Below are positions 34,190 through 42,774 of a DNA stretch of 64,000 bases, one piece after another. The position numbers and the translations under genes were made by a program. The stretch covers positions 124,001-188,000 of the forward strand of contig JALNTX010000007.1 of the NCBI GenBank assembly GCA_035726825.1, given 5' to 3'. Position 1 is the stretch's first letter; each line of letters begins with the position of its first letter. Origin of the DNA: Pseudocitrobacter sp913778145 (lineage in GTDB: Bacteria; Pseudomonadota; Gammaproteobacteria; Enterobacterales; Enterobacteriaceae). Below the pieces are notes generated by a model. The model searched no databases. It was given only the letters and a program-made list of their open reading frames with translations, and was not told the DNA's origin.

Positions 34190-35542
34190 ATGACCAAACA
34201 TTACGACTATATCGCTATTGGCGGCGGCAGCGGCGGCATCGCCTCAATTAACCGTGCGGCGATGTACGGCCAGAAGTGCGCGCTGATTGAAGCCAAAGAG
34301 CTGGGCGGCACCTGCGTGAACGTCGGTTGCGTGCCGAAAAAAGTGATGTGGCATGCCGCGCAAATCCGCGAAGCCATCCACATGTATGGCCCGGACTACG
34401 GGTTTGATACCACCATCAATAACTTCGACTGGGACAAACTGATTGCCAGCCGTACCGCCTATATTGACCGTATTCATACGTCGTATGACAACGGTCTGGC
34501 GAAAAATAAAGTCGACGTGATTAAAGGCTTTGCCCGCTTTGTTGATGCGAAAACCGTGGAAGTGAACGGGGAAACAATCACTGCCGATCATATCCTGATC
34601 GCCACCGGTGGTCGCCCAAGCCATCCGGATATTCCGGGCGTGGAATACGGTATCGACTCCGACGGTTTCTTCGCGTTGCCGGCATTGCCAAAACGCGTTG
34701 CCGTTGTCGGCGCGGGCTACATTGCCGTGGAACTGGCGGGCGTGATTAACGGACTGGGGGCGGAAACGCACCTGTTTGTGCGTAAACACGCGCCGCTGCG
34801 CACCTTCGACCCGCTGATTACCGAGACGCTGGTTGAAGTCATGAACGCGGAAGGCCCAACGCTGCATACCCAGGCGCTCCCAAAAGCGGTCGTGAAAAAC
34901 GCCGACGGCAGCCTGACCATTGAACTGGAAGATGGCCGCAGCCAGACCGTAGATTGCCTGATTTGGGCGATTGGCCGTGAACCGGCGAATGACAACTTCA
35001 ACCTGGCCGCAACGGGTGTGAAAACCGACGATAAAGGCTACATCGTTGTCGATAAATTCCAGAATACCAACGTTCCGGGAATTTACGCGGTGGGCGATAA
35101 CACCGGTGCCGTTGAGCTGACACCGGTTGCCGTGGCCGCAGGTCGTCGTCTCTCAGAACGCCTGTTTAACAACAAGCCGGATGAGCACCTGGATTACAGC
35201 AATATCCCGACCGTGGTCTTCAGCCACCCGCCCATCGGTACCGTCGGTTTAACCGAACCGCAGGCGCGTGAGCAGTATGGTGACGACGCCGTGAAGGTCT
35301 ATAAATCCTCCTTCACCGCCATGTATACCGCCGTTACCACACACCGCCAGCCATGCCGTATGAAGCTGGTTTGCGTTGGTCCGGAAGAGAAAATTGTCGG
35401 TATTCACGGCATCGGTTTTGGTATGGATGAAATGCTGCAAGGCTTCGCCGTGGCGCTGAAAATGGGCGCAACCAAAAAAGATTTCGATAATACCGTGGCA
35501 ATTCACCCGACAGCGGCGGAAGAGTTTGTTACTATGCGTTAA
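34190..35542 (+). CDS. gor: Glutathione reductase
   Basis: NADPH-dependent reduction of oxidised glutathione. The ATG at 34190 (MTKHYDYIAIGGGSGG) gives 450 residues, the E. coli length, with a GGAAGGAG site; a longer frame reads into rlmJ. FAD motif GGGSGG, redox-active disulfide CVNVGC (about 42-47), NADPH Rossmann motif VGAGYIAVELAG, and the C-terminal active-site His in AIHPTAAEE are all present. Confidence 0.97.
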   Translation: MTKHYDYIAIGGGSGGIASINRAAMYGQKCALIEAKELGGTCVNVGCVPKKVMWHAAQIREAIHMYGPDYGFDTTINNFDWDKLIASRTAYIDRIHTSYDNGLAKNKVDVIKGFARFVDAKTVEVNGETITADHILIATGGRPSHPDIPGVEYGIDSDGFFALPALPKRVAVVGAGYIAVELAGVINGLGAETHLFVRKHAPLRTFDPLITETLVEVMNAEGPTLHTQALPKAVVKNADGSLTIELEDGRSQTVDCLIWAIGREPANDNFNLAATGVKTDDKGYIVVDKFQNTNVPGIYAVGDNTGAVELTPVAVAAGRRLSERLFNNKPDEHLDYSNIPTVVFSHPPIGTVGLTEPQAREQYGDDAVKVYKSSFTAMYTAVTTHRQPCRMKLVCVGPEEKIVGIHGIGFGMDEMLQGFAVALKMGATKKDFDNTVAIHPTAAEEFVTMR

Positions 35543-35546
35543 ATAA

Positions 35547-35579
35547 ATATCCCCTGCATGGCAACATGTGGGGGATATC
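35547..35579 (+). terminator. Hairpin after gor
   Basis: ATATCCCC...GGGGGATAT stem with an extended TGCATG/CATGT inner stem, 5 bases after the gor stop. No T-tract follows rightward. Confidence 0.5.
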
Positions 35580-35608
35580 TGACTCTCCCGTTAATTCTCT
35601 GTGGGTTT

Positions 35609-36439
35609 ATGAAGAATAAAAAATCTAAAATATTTGCAGGCTTTATTATTATTCTTGTTTGTATTTTCTCTTTCTATTATTACATCACAAATTATCCACA
35701 AATAGATAACTTCCACGTCACAATCGACGCCAAACAGATCTCGGATTTAGAGGGTGGATTATCCGGTCTGACCTGGAATAAAGACACACAAACGCTGTTC
35801 GCCGTCACCGATGCGCCCTCTTTAATTCTGGAACTCAGCACGGATGGAAAGGTGCTGCGCCGTATCAATACCGATAAACCCGCTGACCTCGAAGCTATCG
35901 AATATATTGGCCATAATCGTTTTTATCTTTCCAAAGAAAAGAGCGGGACGCTGGCGATAGTCACAATCAATGCCGACACGCGACATGTGGATATCAGCAA
36001 CGCGGAAACCTATCGCCCCGCCATTCAGGCCGAAAAACAGAATAGCGGCGTGGAGGGATTAGCCTGGAAACCTGAACTGTCTCGCATGGTCACAGCCCAG
36101 GAGAAAAAACCCGTCCGGATTTTTAATATCCTCGATAACGAAGGGGTATTCAAAACGGATAAAAGTCCGCTCAATGAATTAATGCTCTCCTGGTATGTGC
36201 GCGATATCTCCGGAATGGATTTTGATGGCTCGACGTCTAACCTCTATATTCTCTCCGACATTTCGCAAAAAGTCGTGCTGGTCGACCGCGAACATAACCT
36301 GAAATTTATGTCGCTGACGGCCGGGCATTATGGCCTTTCCCGTGATATTCCGCAGCCGGAAGGGATCGCCACCGACGGCACGGGCAATCTTTACATCGTC
36401 AGCGAACCGAATCTGTTTTATAAATTCAGCCCGCGTTAA
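35609..36439 (+). CDS. SdiA-regulated domain protein (YjiK-like)
   Basis: A 276-residue protein: an N-terminal basic stretch (MKNKKSK) and a membrane segment or uncleaved signal (about 8-27), then a beta-propeller-like SdiA-regulated domain (PF06977 type). Motifs include LSGLTWNKDTQTLFAVTD, DLEAIEYIGHNRFYLSKE, GVEGLAWKP and QPEGIATDGTGNLYIVSEPN, similar to E. coli YjiK. The ATG at 35609 starts immediately before the hydrophobic segment; a frame to 35558 would add 17 residues lying partly in the gor hairpin. The function is unknown, and the gene is not between gor and treF in E. coli K-12. Confidence 0.85.
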   Translation: MKNKKSKIFAGFIIILVCIFSFYYYITNYPQIDNFHVTIDAKQISDLEGGLSGLTWNKDTQTLFAVTDAPSLILELSTDGKVLRRINTDKPADLEAIEYIGHNRFYLSKEKSGTLAIVTINADTRHVDISNAETYRPAIQAEKQNSGVEGLAWKPELSRMVTAQEKKPVRIFNILDNEGVFKTDKSPLNELMLSWYVRDISGMDFDGSTSNLYILSDISQKVVLVDREHNLKFMSLTAGHYGLSRDIPQPEGIATDGTGNLYIVSEPNLFYKFSPR

Positions 36440-36465
36440 AACCCGTTACAATCGATTGTTCTGAA

Positions 36466-36503
36466 AATCCCGGCGACGGTGAAAACCGGGATTCCCATTT
36501 TTT
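36466..36503 (+). terminator. Terminator after the SdiA-regulated domain gene
   Basis: An 8-bp stem AATCCCGG/CCGGGATT is followed by CCCATTTTTTATT. Confidence 0.88.
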
Positions 36504-36597
36504 ATTATTTTTCATAAACCTGAAAAAATCTCATCTTGTCACCCTGCCAGAAAGTGTGATCTTCCGCACGCTTTGCTCACCCGTAACCGAAGCGAAT

Positions 36598-36609
36598 GTC
36601 TACGCTTTA
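36598..36609 (+). promoter_or_regulatory. Candidate sigma-S -10 element of treF
   Basis: The sequence GTCTACGCTTTA resembles the sigma-S extended -10 (CTAYRCTTAA). It lies about 60 bases upstream of treF, a gene that depends partly on RpoS in E. coli. Confidence 0.4.
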
Positions 36610-36666
36610 TAAGTGGCCGGATAAAACCGGGATGTAAAACGACGCTCACCGGAGGTGACCTGCGCT

Positions 36667-38316
36667 ATGTTCAACCAGAAAATACGTAACGAAGAGTCCG
36701 AAGCCTTAGCTATTGACGTCGAGCTGTGCTACGAAGCGGATCCGTACGAATTAAAACTGGATGAAATGCTCGATGCCGAACCGGAGCCGGAAGTCATCGA
36801 GGGGCTGCCCGCCTCCGATGCCTTAACGCCAGCCGATCGTTATCTGGAGCTGTTTGAAAACGTTCAGCGCGCGCGCATTTTCAGCGATAGCAAAACGTTT
36901 CCGGACTGCGCGCCGAAGAAAGATCCGCTGGATATTCTCATCCACTATCGTCGTATCAAGCGTAAACCAGGCTTCGACCTGCGCCGCTTTGTGGAAGAGA
37001 ACTTCTGGCCGCCGGAACTGCGCGACAGCGAGTACGTTTCAGACCCGGATAAATCCCTGAAAGAGCACATCGACACGCTCTGGCCGGTGTTGACTCGCGA
37101 GCCGCAGGATCATATTCCCGGTTCGTCACTGCTGGCGCTGCCGCAGTCGTATATCGTGCCCGGCGGGCGCTTTAGTGAGACCTACTACTGGGACTCATAC
37201 TTCACCATGCTGGGGCTGGCGGAGAGCGGTCGTGAAGACCTGCTGAAATGCATGGCCGATAACTTTGCGTGGATGATTGAGCGCTACGGACATATTCCGA
37301 ACGGTAACCGCACCTATTATCTCAGCCGCTCGCAGCCGCCGGTGTTTGCGCTGATGGTAGAGCTGTTTGAAGAGGATGGCGTGCGCGGCGCGAAACGCTA
37401 TCTCGACCATTTGAAGATGGAGTACAGCTTCTGGATGGACGGTGCGGATTCGCTCATTCCGAATCAGGCTTATCGCCACGTGGTGCGCATGCCGGACGGC
37501 TCGCTGCTCAACCGCTACTGGGACGACCGCGACACGCCGCGCGATGAGTCGTGGATTGAGGATGTCGAAACGGCGCAGCACTCAGGCCGTCCGCCCAATG
37601 AAGTGTATCGCGATCTACGCGCCGGAGCGGCATCCGGTTGGGATTACTCCTCTCGCTGGCTGCGCGATACGTCTCGCCTGGCGAGTATTCGCACTACCCA
37701 GTTTATACCCATCGATTTGAACGCCTTTCTGTTCAAACTGGAAAACACCATCGCCAATCTTTCCGGTTTGAAGGGCGAAAAAGAAACCCAGGCGCTGTTT
37801 AAGCAGAAGGCCAGCGCACGCCGCTCGGCGGTAACGCGTTATCTGTGGGATGAAGAGAATGGCTTGTTCCGTGACTACGACTGGCGTCGCGAACAACAGG
37901 CGCTGTTCTCAGCCGCCAGCGTTGTGCCACTGTATGTCGGGATGGCGACACATGAGCAGGCAGACCGGCTGGCGCTGGCGGTACGCGCCCGGCTGCTCAC
38001 GCCGCGCGGTATTCTGGCAACAGAGTATGAAAGCGGCGAACAGTGGGATTACCCGAACGGCTGGGCCCCGCTACAGTGGATGGCGATTCAGGGATTTAAG
38101 CTTTATGGCCATGATGTGCTGGGCAACGAAATCGCCCATAACTGGCTGGAGACGGTGAATCATTTCTATCGTGACCACCATAAGCTTATCGAGAAATATT
38201 ACATCGCCGACGGCACGCCACGCGAAGGGGGCGGCGGGGAGTATCCGTTACAGGATGGTTTCGGCTGGACCAACGGCGTGGTACGCCGTCTGATTGGTTT
38301 GTACGGCGAGCCTTAA
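36667..38316 (+). CDS. treF: Cytoplasmic trehalase
   Basis: GH37 trehalase splitting trehalose to two glucoses in the cytoplasm. It has 549 residues from ATG 36667 (MFNQKIRN), the E. coli length, and no signal peptide, which separates it from periplasmic TreA. Both family signatures are present: PGGRFSETYYWDSYF (about 157-171) and QWDYPNGWAP (about 461-470). It has GGGGEY near the C-terminus. The acidic N-terminal extension (about 15-45) is typical of TreF. Confidence 0.97.
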   Translation: MFNQKIRNEESEALAIDVELCYEADPYELKLDEMLDAEPEPEVIEGLPASDALTPADRYLELFENVQRARIFSDSKTFPDCAPKKDPLDILIHYRRIKRKPGFDLRRFVEENFWPPELRDSEYVSDPDKSLKEHIDTLWPVLTREPQDHIPGSSLLALPQSYIVPGGRFSETYYWDSYFTMLGLAESGREDLLKCMADNFAWMIERYGHIPNGNRTYYLSRSQPPVFALMVELFEEDGVRGAKRYLDHLKMEYSFWMDGADSLIPNQAYRHVVRMPDGSLLNRYWDDRDTPRDESWIEDVETAQHSGRPPNEVYRDLRAGAASGWDYSSRWLRDTSRLASIRTTQFIPIDLNAFLFKLENTIANLSGLKGEKETQALFKQKASARRSAVTRYLWDEENGLFRDYDWRREQQALFSAASVVPLYVGMATHEQADRLALAVRARLLTPRGILATEYESGEQWDYPNGWAPLQWMAIQGFKLYGHDVLGNEIAHNWLETVNHFYRDHHKLIEKYYIADGTPREGGGGEYPLQDGFGWTNGVVRRLIGLYGEP

Positions 38317-38331
38317 CACACCTTATAAACC

Positions 38332-38495
38332 CGTAGGCCTGATAAGCGAAGCGCATCAGGCAGTTACACCGCACATGCCGGGGGCGCTACGCTTGCCCGG
38401 CCTACAAGTTTCAGAAACACCGTAGGCCTGATAAGCGAAGCGCCATCAGGCATTTTCATCGCCCTCGCCGGGGGCACTGCGCTTGCCCGGCCTAC
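38332..38495. repeat. Tandem BIME: two REP pairs after treF
   Basis: Two copies of a unit of about 75 bases at 38332-38405 and 38421-38495. Each begins CGTAGGCCTGATAAGCGAAG and ends GCTTGCCCGGCCTAC. The 15-base linker (AAGTTTCAGAAACAC) contains a short inverted repeat. Confidence 0.88.
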
Positions 38496-38511
38496 AATGG
38501 CTCAAAAACCG

Positions 38512-40092
38512 CTATTTAATCGCCGCATATATTTCGCGCTGTACGTCCAGCCATTGCTTGTTGTGTGTCGTCGGCTCGGCCTTCACGCGTTGTCGAGCGT
38601 TATCCACTTCCCGTCGTTGACGTTCAACCACGGCGGGGCGGGTACAAAACGCCTGTAAAAGATCGCGCCCTGTCGTCGTCAGTGCTTCACCGCCCGCCAG
38701 CATGTGGCTCAGGGTCGTGATAAAGCGCCGACACGGTTTCGGTTCATCCATTTGCAGGCGATAGCGCAACAACATCGCAATCACCTCGTCGTGATTCGCC
38801 GCCAGCGCCTGCTCCGTCCAGGCGAGCTGCCACTCCATTCCGCCGCGCATGAAAAGCTGCACCACCTCAACGTCGTTGCGGTCGATAGCCGAACGCAATC
38901 CATTGATATCCCAGTTAATACCGCGATTCGCCAGCTGCTCTCGCGGCGATTCTCGCGATGGCGCTTCTATTCCCGGCGCAGGCGTCGTCGATGCGCTGGC
39001 CGTTGGCGCGACGGTTGGCGTATCAAGCATCCAGAATCCGCCAACGACCATCGCCAGCACCATCAGCCCCACCGCGGCCCACAGCCCGGAGGAGATTAAC
39101 TTATCTCGCGCCTCCACCGTTCGGGCTGATTTTTTACGGACACGTTCAATCGACTCATGAATCGGCTGATCATCCGCACCGTGCAGTCGGGCAAAATCGC
39201 GTTGCTCATCCCAGAAATGCTGTACCGCATTTCCGTCCGCAGCCATCAGGCTGGCGGGATTCACCAATGTTCTGCCCTGTTCAAACGCCCGCTGGATCGG
39301 CGTGGCAATCTGCCGGGCGTAGATATCCAGCAGCAGAAAAGCGGTGGATGACACGGCGCGCTGACTAACCACCGCCTTGCGTATCAGACGGATATCATCC
39401 AGGAACGCATGCAGCGTCAGACGCGGGTCCGCATGGAAAGTGAACTGGGTCGTGCTGTGGAAAAGCGACGCGTAATGACGCGAAAACGCTTTTTTATCCA
39501 CCACCAGCAGCGCCAGCTCGCTGAACTGCATGCCACTGAGCACATCTCCCCCGGTGCTGCGCGAAAGCCAGCGCCGCACGCTGTCCGCGCCAAATTGCAG
39601 CTTGAGATAATTGTGCAACCGGGTGGTATCCGGCCAGGCCTGACGAATAAGGGACGCCAGCATCAGTTGGATCATGCGCAGCTGGCGCAGCGCGAGCGCT
39701 TCCAGTTGCTCGGCATCCGCATCAGAATCGCTCTCAAAGATCAGTAACGGCTGACGATGGCGAACCAGCTCCAGTGCGGCAACCATCCGCGCCGCGGCGA
39801 TCAGCTGATCCTCCGTGATGGGTTGCCCACGCTCATATTGCGGTACCAGCTTCTGTAAATGGCGCAGTTGCAGGGTAAATTCGCTCAGCTCAGCATCATT
39901 GATATTGAGCTTTTTCGCCACGCTCGCCCAACCGCCCAGATTAAGCCGGGCCTGATCCAGTTGCTCCAGAAACCAACGCGGATCCTTCCCTTCGCCGACG
40001 CGCATGTCGAGCAGGTTAAGGATCTCTACAGACGCCTGGCGGATCACGCCGAGGCAATGTTCAAATAATTGATGCGATGGAGTAGGCATCAT
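38512..40092 (-). CDS. STY4199-type HEPN-domain membrane protein
   Basis: A 526-residue protein matching, from memory, the Salmonella STY4199 family. The helical N-terminal part (about 1-330) holds a possible HEPN Rx4-6H motif, Arg205-x6-His212 (RHYASLFH). One membrane helix (about 336-356, LWAAVGLMVLAMVVGGFWML) follows, then a Pro/Thr/Ala linker. The distal part includes an ankyrin-like helix pair (INGLRSAIDRNDVEVVQLFMRGGM). No function is known. Whether the HEPN site is catalytic is unproven. It is divergent from a lysozyme-like gene, suggesting a linked locus. Confidence 0.75.
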   Translation of the reverse strand: MMPTPSHQLFEHCLGVIRQASVEILNLLDMRVGEGKDPRWFLEQLDQARLNLGGWASVAKKLNINDAELSEFTLQLRHLQKLVPQYERGQPITEDQLIAAARMVAALELVRHRQPLLIFESDSDADAEQLEALALRQLRMIQLMLASLIRQAWPDTTRLHNYLKLQFGADSVRRWLSRSTGGDVLSGMQFSELALLVVDKKAFSRHYASLFHSTTQFTFHADPRLTLHAFLDDIRLIRKAVVSQRAVSSTAFLLLDIYARQIATPIQRAFEQGRTLVNPASLMAADGNAVQHFWDEQRDFARLHGADDQPIHESIERVRKKSARTVEARDKLISSGLWAAVGLMVLAMVVGGFWMLDTPTVAPTASASTTPAPGIEAPSRESPREQLANRGINWDINGLRSAIDRNDVEVVQLFMRGGMEWQLAWTEQALAANHDEVIAMLLRYRLQMDEPKPCRRFITTLSHMLAGGEALTTTGRDLLQAFCTRPAVVERQRREVDNARQRVKAEPTTHNKQWLDVQREIYAAIK

Positions 40093-40399
40093 CGACGTCC
40101 TTAACCCACAGTTAGGAAAGTAACCTGAAGATTAGTAAGGTTTATTTTTGTTTTTTTGCTGAAACAACTTATACGAACCCGCCAAAATTAAAAGACCAGG
40201 GCAACGCTAAAGAACCAAAATTCGATCGCTCTCACGACTTTGCAGGCAAACGATTGGCCTTTCTAACTATTGTTGCAGCAAATTTCGCAAGACGCGGAAT
40301 ATTTTCTGGTGACAGACAAGGTTTACCCAGGCCATCTGGCGAATAGGCGCGGGCAAACACATCCTCTACACTCGCTAACCACTTGAGTGAGGAAGAAAA
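40093..40399. other. Divergent region between the HEPN gene and the lysozyme-like gene
   Basis: The left half (40100-40200) is AT-rich with T runs and would hold the promoter(s). A 62-codon leftward frame at 40232-40420 has no ribosome site and is not called. Confidence 0.45.
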
Positions 40400-40876
40400 A
40401 TGTCGAACATTCCCCTGCATATCAGCCCGGAAGGGTTAGGATTTATCAAACAGTGGCAGGGATTTTCTGCCGAACCGTATCAGGATGAATGTCATCTGTG
40501 GGTCGTGGGCTATGGTCATTTGATTCAGGGGAGCGAAGCGTACGATATGCCCGTCAGCGCGTCACAGGCTGACGCGTTATTGCAGCTGGATATTCAGGCC
40601 TGCCAGCGCGTGCTGGCGCAGGAAATAGCGGTGCCGCTGACTCAGCGCCAATATGATGCACTGATCTCACTGGCGTTGAGCCTGGGGCCTGAGATATTTG
40701 CTCGCTCGCCTGTATTGCATTACATCAATCATCAACAGTTTGCTCAGGCGCTTGCGGCATGGTTGGTGGAAACAGAGCTTAATGGGGTGAGAAGCAACGG
40801 CCTGAACAAACAACGTCAGGCCGAATGTGCCTTATTCCGAACAGACCTGGGACGGGAGTTCATGCGCGCTGAATAA
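40400..40876 (+). CDS. GH24 lysozyme-fold protein with altered catalytic triad
   Basis: A 158-residue relative of phage-type (T4/P22) lysozymes. The family frame Glu-x8-Asp-x5-Thr appears as Gln20-x8-Asp29-x5-Val35 (WQGFSAEPYQDECHLWVVGYGHL region). The general-acid Glu and the Thr are replaced while Asp29 and the GYGH turn remain. The downstream helical lobe (QRQYDALISLALSLG) is conserved. No signal peptide or SAR helix is present, so it is probably a cytoplasmic, catalytically inactive derivative, perhaps a peptidoglycan or protein binder. The 3' end overlaps yhjB by 45 bases in the convergent direction. Confidence 0.82.
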   Translation: MSNIPLHISPEGLGFIKQWQGFSAEPYQDECHLWVVGYGHLIQGSEAYDMPVSASQADALLQLDIQACQRVLAQEIAVPLTQRQYDALISLALSLGPEIFARSPVLHYINHQQFAQALAAWLVETELNGVRSNGLNKQRQAECALFRTDLGREFMRAE

Positions 40877-41458
40877 CATGGCCGCCTGAGTGCGATTTTT
40901 CACATCCAGACGTCGGTATAGCGATTCAAGATGTGCTTTCACCGTGCCCGCGCTGATATTCAACGTGCGGCTGATCTCTTTATTTGATTCGCCGTTTGCC
41001 AGCAGTTCCAGTATTTCACGCTGGCGATGGCTAAGCTGTTCCAGCCCACGCTTTTCGCTTTCATAATTAAACGTCCAGCCGCCAGGAAGACACATTAAGC
41101 CGCACGCGGCGCCGTTAATGGCCTGCACAAACGTTTCAACGCTTTCATCACGCGGCACAATAGCTTGAACGTTCCATGCAAGCGACTCTTTCAGCCACGC
41201 TTGCTGACAATCACTCGCCACAATCACCGTATGCGATGACGGAAACTGCTGCGCTTTTTCCTGCAATAACCAACTGCAAAACGATTTATCCATGTCGCCA
41301 TCCAGAATAAGCAATGCCTCTGGAAATTCCAGCAACTGTCGCCACAGTTCATCAGCCTGACTGACGGCGTAAATATCTACTTCAGGAATATTTTCCTGCA
41401 AACTGATCTTCATTCCATGAATAAATATTGACTGCCTGTCAAACATGATTACCTGCAT
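40832..41458 (-). CDS. yhjB: LuxR-family regulator YhjB
   Basis: A 208-residue response-regulator-like protein, E. coli YhjB (200). The N-terminal half (MQVIMFDRQSIFIHGMKISLQENIP) resembles a receiver domain, but the phosphoacceptor pocket is degenerate. The C-terminal LuxR helix-turn-helix is clear: LSHRQREILELLANGESNKEISRTLNISAGTVKAHLESLYRRL (about 141-183). No cognate kinase is adjacent. It has an 8-residue longer C-terminus than E. coli; the tail overlaps the lysozyme-like gene. Confidence 0.93.
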   Translation of the reverse strand: MQVIMFDRQSIFIHGMKISLQENIPEVDIYAVSQADELWRQLLEFPEALLILDGDMDKSFCSWLLQEKAQQFPSSHTVIVASDCQQAWLKESLAWNVQAIVPRDESVETFVQAINGAACGLMCLPGGWTFNYESEKRGLEQLSHRQREILELLANGESNKEISRTLNISAGTVKAHLESLYRRLDVKNRTQAAMLFSAHELPSQVCSE

Positions 41459-41784
41459 ACTGATTCCTCATCAGAAAAATGAACCCTACACATTGAAGGG
41501 TGAAGGGTATTACTAGCGGAGGTAAATAAGAACTCGCTGTTTGGCCTGGGCTATTTTACTGAGGAAAATAAAAATAAAAACATTTTTATTATGAATGATT
41601 GCGAAGTGTGGGGAAGCATTACTTATTCACATTATTTATTACATTCTATTTAAGGAAATCCTGAATATAACTCTCCATGGGAATAAATATTAATTTCGAG
41701 AAGCATAGCGCGGTGGCGGAAATAAAGGAAAGGTGATGAGCAGGGGTGAGTGTTACAAGGTGTGAAATAGCACGAGTTGTTGTT
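41459..41784. other. yhjB upstream region
   Basis: AT-rich DNA (especially 41560-41690) with the yhjB promoter presumably near 41470-41560. No gene or strong hairpin is seen before the repeat at 41785. Confidence 0.5.
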
Positions 41785-41894
41785 TCCCCTCACCCTAACC
41801 CTCTCCCACAGGGAGAGGGGACTGATTGTGCATAGCTTAAAGAACTGCGCCGGTTTTCTCCCTCTCCCTGTGGGAGAGGGCCGGGGTGAGGGGA
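41785..41894. repeat. Paired long palindromic repeat, copy 2 (inverted)
   Basis: Same family as at 30040 but in the opposite orientation: CCCCTCACCCTAACCCTCTC ... GGGAGAGGGCCGGGGTGAGGG, with the central GATTGTGC...GCGCCGGTTTTCTCC linker. It lies just past the 3' end of the SDR gene. Confidence 0.85.
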
Positions 41895-41896
41895 CT

Positions 41897-42655
41897 CTAC
41901 AAAAACATCCCTCCAGACACCTCCACCCGCTGCGCGTTCATCCAGCCGAGCTTATCGCTCAGCATTGCGGCAATCGCATCACCGATGTCGTCCGGCATAC
42001 CCACGCGCCCCAGTGCGGTTTGCGAGGCAATATGCTGATTGATTTGCGCATTATCACGCACGCTGCCGCCGCCGAAGTCGGTTTCTATCGCTCCCGGCGC
42101 AATCACATTGACCGAAATGCCGCGCTCGCCCAGCTCTTTCGCCTGATAGCGCGTGAGCACTTCCATTGCGCCCTTCATGGCGGCATAGGCAGCAAACCCC
42201 GGAAGCGCGAAACGCGCCAGCCCCGTAGAAACGTTCAGGATGCGTCCGCCGTTTTTAATCAACGGTAGCAGGCGTTGAGTCAGGAAAAATGGTCCCTTAA
42301 ACTGAATGTTCAATAATTCATCAAACTGTGCTTCCGTGGTCTCAGCAAATGGGGCATTGATACCAATGCCCGCATTGTTCACTAAATAATCAAACGAGTC
42401 GCGCTGCCACGTCTCTTTCAGCGCCTGTTTAACCTGCTGCGAAAAATCGCCAAATGTACTGATATCACTGACGTTAAGCTGTAATGCCACCGCTTTCACG
42501 CCCATTTGCTGAAGTTCTTCCACCACATCCTGCGCCGCCTGCTGCTGGCTATGCCAGGTAAAGAGAATATCTATTCCCTGAGCGGCCAGTTTCAATACGG
42601 CGTTTTTGCCCAGTCCACGGCTGCCGCCAGTCACTAATGCGATACGTTGCGTCAT
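41897..42655 (-). CDS. Short-chain dehydrogenase/reductase
   Basis: A 252-residue classical SDR. Cofactor motif TGGSRGLGKNA (about 8-18), NNAG (about 92-95), catalytic Ser in NVSTG, and a Tyr-x3-Lys motif in AAYAAMKGAMEV with Tyr and Lys intact. The ATG at 42655 (MTQRIALVTGG) is preceded by GAGGTTTCTC; a longer frame to 42694 is not needed. It is divergent from the LysR gene yhjC over 119 bases, the usual SDR/LysR pairing. The substrate is unknown. Confidence 0.92.
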   Translation of the reverse strand: MTQRIALVTGGSRGLGKNAVLKLAAQGIDILFTWHSQQQAAQDVVEELQQMGVKAVALQLNVSDISTFGDFSQQVKQALKETWQRDSFDYLVNNAGIGINAPFAETTEAQFDELLNIQFKGPFFLTQRLLPLIKNGGRILNVSTGLARFALPGFAAYAAMKGAMEVLTRYQAKELGERGISVNVIAPGAIETDFGGGSVRDNAQINQHIASQTALGRVGMPDDIGDAIAAMLSDKLGWMNAQRVEVSGGMFL

Positions 42656-42678
42656 GAGAAACCTCATTTCAATGGGTA

Positions 42679-42693
42679 TGTTCGTTGAGAACA
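42679..42693. promoter_or_regulatory. Candidate LysR operator between the SDR gene and yhjC
   Basis: A TGTTC-N5-GAACA inverted repeat, 15 bases, centred in the 119-base divergent gap. It has the dyad form expected for a LysR binding site. Confidence 0.45.
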
Positions 42694-42774
42694 AGCTTAT
42701 TAGGTGCTAAAAGAACAATAAATATTGCGGATTACGCTTCACTGTCTCATTCAAAACAACAATAAGGGTTGGGG

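Noticed and set aside
38332..38495. A CRISPR-like array
   Set aside because: Only two units, each internally palindromic and without unique spacers; these are BIMEs.
40232..40420. A 62-codon leftward frame between the HEPN and lysozyme-like genes
   Set aside because: It overlaps the start of the lysozyme-like gene, has no ribosome site and resembles no known family.
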